From Argentina anserina (taxonomy: Eukaryota; Streptophyta; Magnoliopsida; Rosales; Rosaceae), in assembly GCF_933775445.1 (NCBI RefSeq), contig NC_065877.1, forward strand, positions 29,264,001-29,328,000: 64,000 nt of DNA, given 5' to 3'. The notes beneath the pieces were generated by a model. It was not told the origin of the DNA. It was given only the letters and a program-made list of their open reading frames with translations, and did not search any database. A program made the position numbers and the translations under genes. Of this stretch, positions 61,867 through 64,000 are shown in pieces (positions within the stretch are counted from its first letter, which is position 1; every line of letters begins with the position of its first letter).

Positions 61867-62529
61867 GGGTGGTTATTATATGCAGTGTGTTTTGTTTAAG
61901 GACCCCATTGCCAGAAGAACTCTTGTTGGAGCACAACCTATTCATCGGCCTAAGTGGCCTAAATTCACTAATGCAACAAAGAAGTTCAAGTTCGTGATGA
62001 TCAGAAACAAGAGTCTTTGTTGCAAGACAATCGGAAGCACCTTTGAGGTCGTTGCGTGTGGATATGCAACTTAGTTAGTAAAGTAATAGGTAACACTCAG
62101 CAAAAGTCCTAACTTTTGGCTTCAAGTCTGTTTGCAACGTGGAGATATGCTAACTTCTCAGTCAAGAAGAGTATACTTCATCTTTGAATAGTTTGTAAGC
62201 TGTTGGAATTTTTTAGAAGGTAAAAACAATATGGCTTTTGTGACAAATGTACAAACATCCAGTCAAAAATAGGCTAGCATAGTAATGATATTATGATATC
62301 ATGATGCTGATACTTTGGCAACCCTTGGCCATGTGTTTTCTCAACATTATCAGAGTTTTCAATAATGCTGCTGTTTATTATGCAAATCGCACAAAGAATC
62401 AGTAAAATGTAAAAAAATTGGGATATTATCAAGGCACAGCCAATATGGGCTGTTACAGTCTTGGCTTCTTGGGCCGACACCTAACCTCAGACCCAATTGT
62501 TTTTATTCTTTTTATTTGAGAAGAAAGCC
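61867..62529. other. Intergenic DNA before the zinc-knuckle gene
   Basis: Includes an open frame to 62074 of no known family, which overlaps the end of the proteasome-like gene. No other gene supported. Confidence 0.4.
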
Positions 62530-62536
62530 TATAAAA
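62530..62536 (+). promoter_or_regulatory. TATA box of the zinc-knuckle gene
   Basis: TATAAAA, 79 bp upstream of the ATG at 62609. Confidence 0.65.
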
Positions 62537-62608
62537 TAGCCCAGACCCTAATTTCGACACCACACAATTTACGACCACCTCTGCCATTCTCTCAGATCAG
62601 ACGACGCC

Positions 62609-63484
62609 ATGTCTCTTGTGCAATCAGAATTCTCCATCGATCCGAAACCGAAACGGATCCGGACTCATGGTATGCTTTTTCATTTAATTTGTTTTTTGTT
62701 ATGAATTTCTTATTAACTTTTACTAGAATTTCCGTACTTTTCATTTGTGATCATTCGAAACAAAACGTGTTTTATGGTATTGATCATTCTCTTGATTTGC
62801 TGGTTTCGTTTTAAATTAATTACCCTAATTTTTTGTGTCATTATCTGTCAGTCTAGATCTTGTGTAGCGAGACAAGATTAATTTAGCTGTACCTTGAGAT
62901 GAGGTTTCAATATTTGAGGGGATTGCGTAGATTGTGTATGGTTTGAATGTTTAAGAGCTATGATTGATATATAATCTCAAATCTTAAGTTGTTTGTTTAT
63001 GATTTCATATTTACTCTCTGGCCAATAATTTTATATAGTTGTCTCCGTTATGATATGTGCGTAGCCCACATCTAAATATTCATTTGATGATGACATGATA
63101 GATCTGTTACATCTGTTTGTGTTAATAGAAATTTGTTTGTCCTTGTTGCATTTAACTATTAAGGTTACAGAAAAGCTCAAGGCTGTTGAAGCCTATCTGT
63201 CTCAACTCGAAGTAAAAGATGAATGTGAATGTGAATGTGAATATGAATATGAAGATGAAGATGAAGATGAAGATGAAGAAGAAGATGATGATGATGATTA
63301 TGGCATTGATGATGATGAAGAAGGAGAAGAAGAAGAAGAAGTTCAAGCAGAAGATCAGGCAAAAGAAGAATTTGTTTTGTGTGGTGTTTGTTTGAAGGAC
63401 AAGGAACACTGGACTTTTGATTGCACATACTTGGTTCGTATACCTAACCCAATGGAAGTAACTCTTGGCCCAGGCTATGAATGA
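62609..63484 (+). CDS. Small acidic protein with a zinc-knuckle-like motif, unknown function
   Basis: Exons 62609-62669 and 63171-63484 join in phase 1 across a GT/AG intron (acceptor GGTTACAG), giving 124 residues. It starts MSLVQSEFSIDPKPKRIR, with a basic patch, continues KLKAVEAYLSQLE (helix-like), then about 50 residues of almost pure Glu/Asp encoded by GAATGT, GAAGAT and GAT repeats, then CGVCLKDKEHWTFDC. That last motif is a CX2CX5HX4C variant of the CCHC knuckle, which usually binds nucleic acid. The protein ends LGPGYE. The acidic run and the short repeats in the DNA suggest length variation. I do not recognise the family. A promoter-like TATA and clean splice sites support a real gene. 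Confidence 0.65.
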
Positions 63485-63584
63485 GTTTGTGTTCACTGTA
63501 ACGAGTTAAATGGTTATCCTATGAAGGTCGTCCAAAATGTTATTGCTGGGGTGACAACCCGGGAAATATGTGGGTAGGACGTAC

Positions 63585-64000
63585 TGAAATGAGTTGAATT
63601 ATATTGCTCAATGTTTTCATACACGGATTGGCCCTATATATAATTTAACAAGCATCAATCACTTCCGTGATTCACGCTCACACTCCTCTTTAAGTTGGCG
63701 CATACATATCAACCATGCTCAACTTGCTAAGTGAGTCATAAAAAACCTTTTTAGACACTCTTTTTATGAGCATATCGGCAAGTTGCTCTTCTGTAGGAAC
63801 AAAAGGAAAATTAATTATCTTCGCATATAGCTTCTCTTTTATAAAGTGACGATCAACCTCCACATGTTTTGTACGATCATGTTGCATAGGATTATGTGAA
63901 ATATCAATAGCTGGCTTGTTGTCATAGTACAGCTGCATAGCACACTTAGGCTTAATACCCAAATCTTGTAGCAAATTTCTAAGCCATAACAATTCGCACA
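63585..64000 (-). mobile_element. 3' end of a second copia element (same family as 9069-14371), continues past the right edge
   Basis: A 98-bp LTR (63585-63682, starting TGAAATGAGTTG on the plus strand and ending ACGCTCACA) is followed by the pol C-terminus on the minus strand, as in the element at 9 kb. The orientation is the same. The rest, including the other LTR, is outside the window. Confidence 0.85.
63690..64000 (-). pseudogene. Copia pol C-terminus (RNase H end), partial
   Basis: The frame is open here: LWLRNLLQDLGIK, LYYDNKPAIDISHN, VDRHFIKEKL and the end VDMYAPT. The Trp that is a stop in the 9-kb copy is intact here. Whether the whole element is intact cannot be judged, as only about 100 codons are inside the window. 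Confidence 0.85.

Noticed and set aside
61841..62074. Plus-strand frame with CVLFKDPIARRTLVG
   Set aside because: It is out of frame with the proteasome-like last exon and has no known relatives; kept only as a note.
63152..63496. Minus-strand frames rich in Phe/Ile or His/Leu
   Set aside because: They are the antisense of the acidic repeat in the zinc-knuckle gene.

Overview
The window is plant nuclear DNA. Genes have many introns and AT-rich introns and intergenic DNA. The readable products are land-plant families: a GAUT15-type galacturonosyltransferase, a UDP-rhamnose synthase, protodermal factor 1, a MIK2-like LRR receptor kinase and a CYP716-type P450 relic. Retroelement primer sites match plant initiator tRNA-Met. 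Repeat style and gene set suggest a eudicot, perhaps Rosaceae; that last step is inference only.

Layout. 1-2926 (-): 5' part of GAUT15, running off the left edge. 4157-6607 (-): solo gypsy LTR. 9069-14371 (-): decayed copia element whose gag start is inverted. 15958-16320: TRIM-like mini-retroelement. 16591-18010: large inverted repeat, followed by a 5'-truncated LINE and a SINE-like retroposon. 20007-23640 (-): UDP-rhamnose synthase with a 5'-UTR intron. 23971-24487: hAT MITE. 25994-26557: MITE with 9-bp target duplication. 26820-27590: degenerate tandem repeat. 27700-29450 (+): membrane-anchored alpha/beta hydrolase. 30542-36297: four ~500-bp tandem units carrying two clean nested insertions, a solo LTR and a hAT element. 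36947-39351 (-): third solo LTR. 39968-41214 (-): PDF1 with TATA box and L1 box. 42257-52090 (+): full-length but broken Ty3/gypsy element of the same LTR family. 53230-53825 (+): P450 pseudogene. 53983-56876 (-): LRR receptor kinase. 58081-61866 (+): diverged proteasome beta5-like gene split by LTR-like DNA. 62609-63484 (+): small acidic zinc-knuckle protein. 63585-64000 (-): 3' end of a second copia copy.

The host genes are not an operon-like set. GAUT15 and the rhamnose synthase both feed pectin synthesis and PDF1 is an epidermal cell-wall protein, but the wide spacing and intervening repeats make this look coincidental. The repeats give the clearest story: three solo LTRs and one full-length copy of one gypsy family, two copies of one copia family, and class II elements whose target duplications can be read exactly. 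No viral, bacterial or CRISPR-type system was seen. The best candidates for follow-up are the nested array at 30.5-36.3 kb, the 1.4-kb inverted repeat at 16.6-18.0 kb, the diverged proteasome-like gene, and the 50-bp duplication beside the splice donor in the rhamnose synthase leader.
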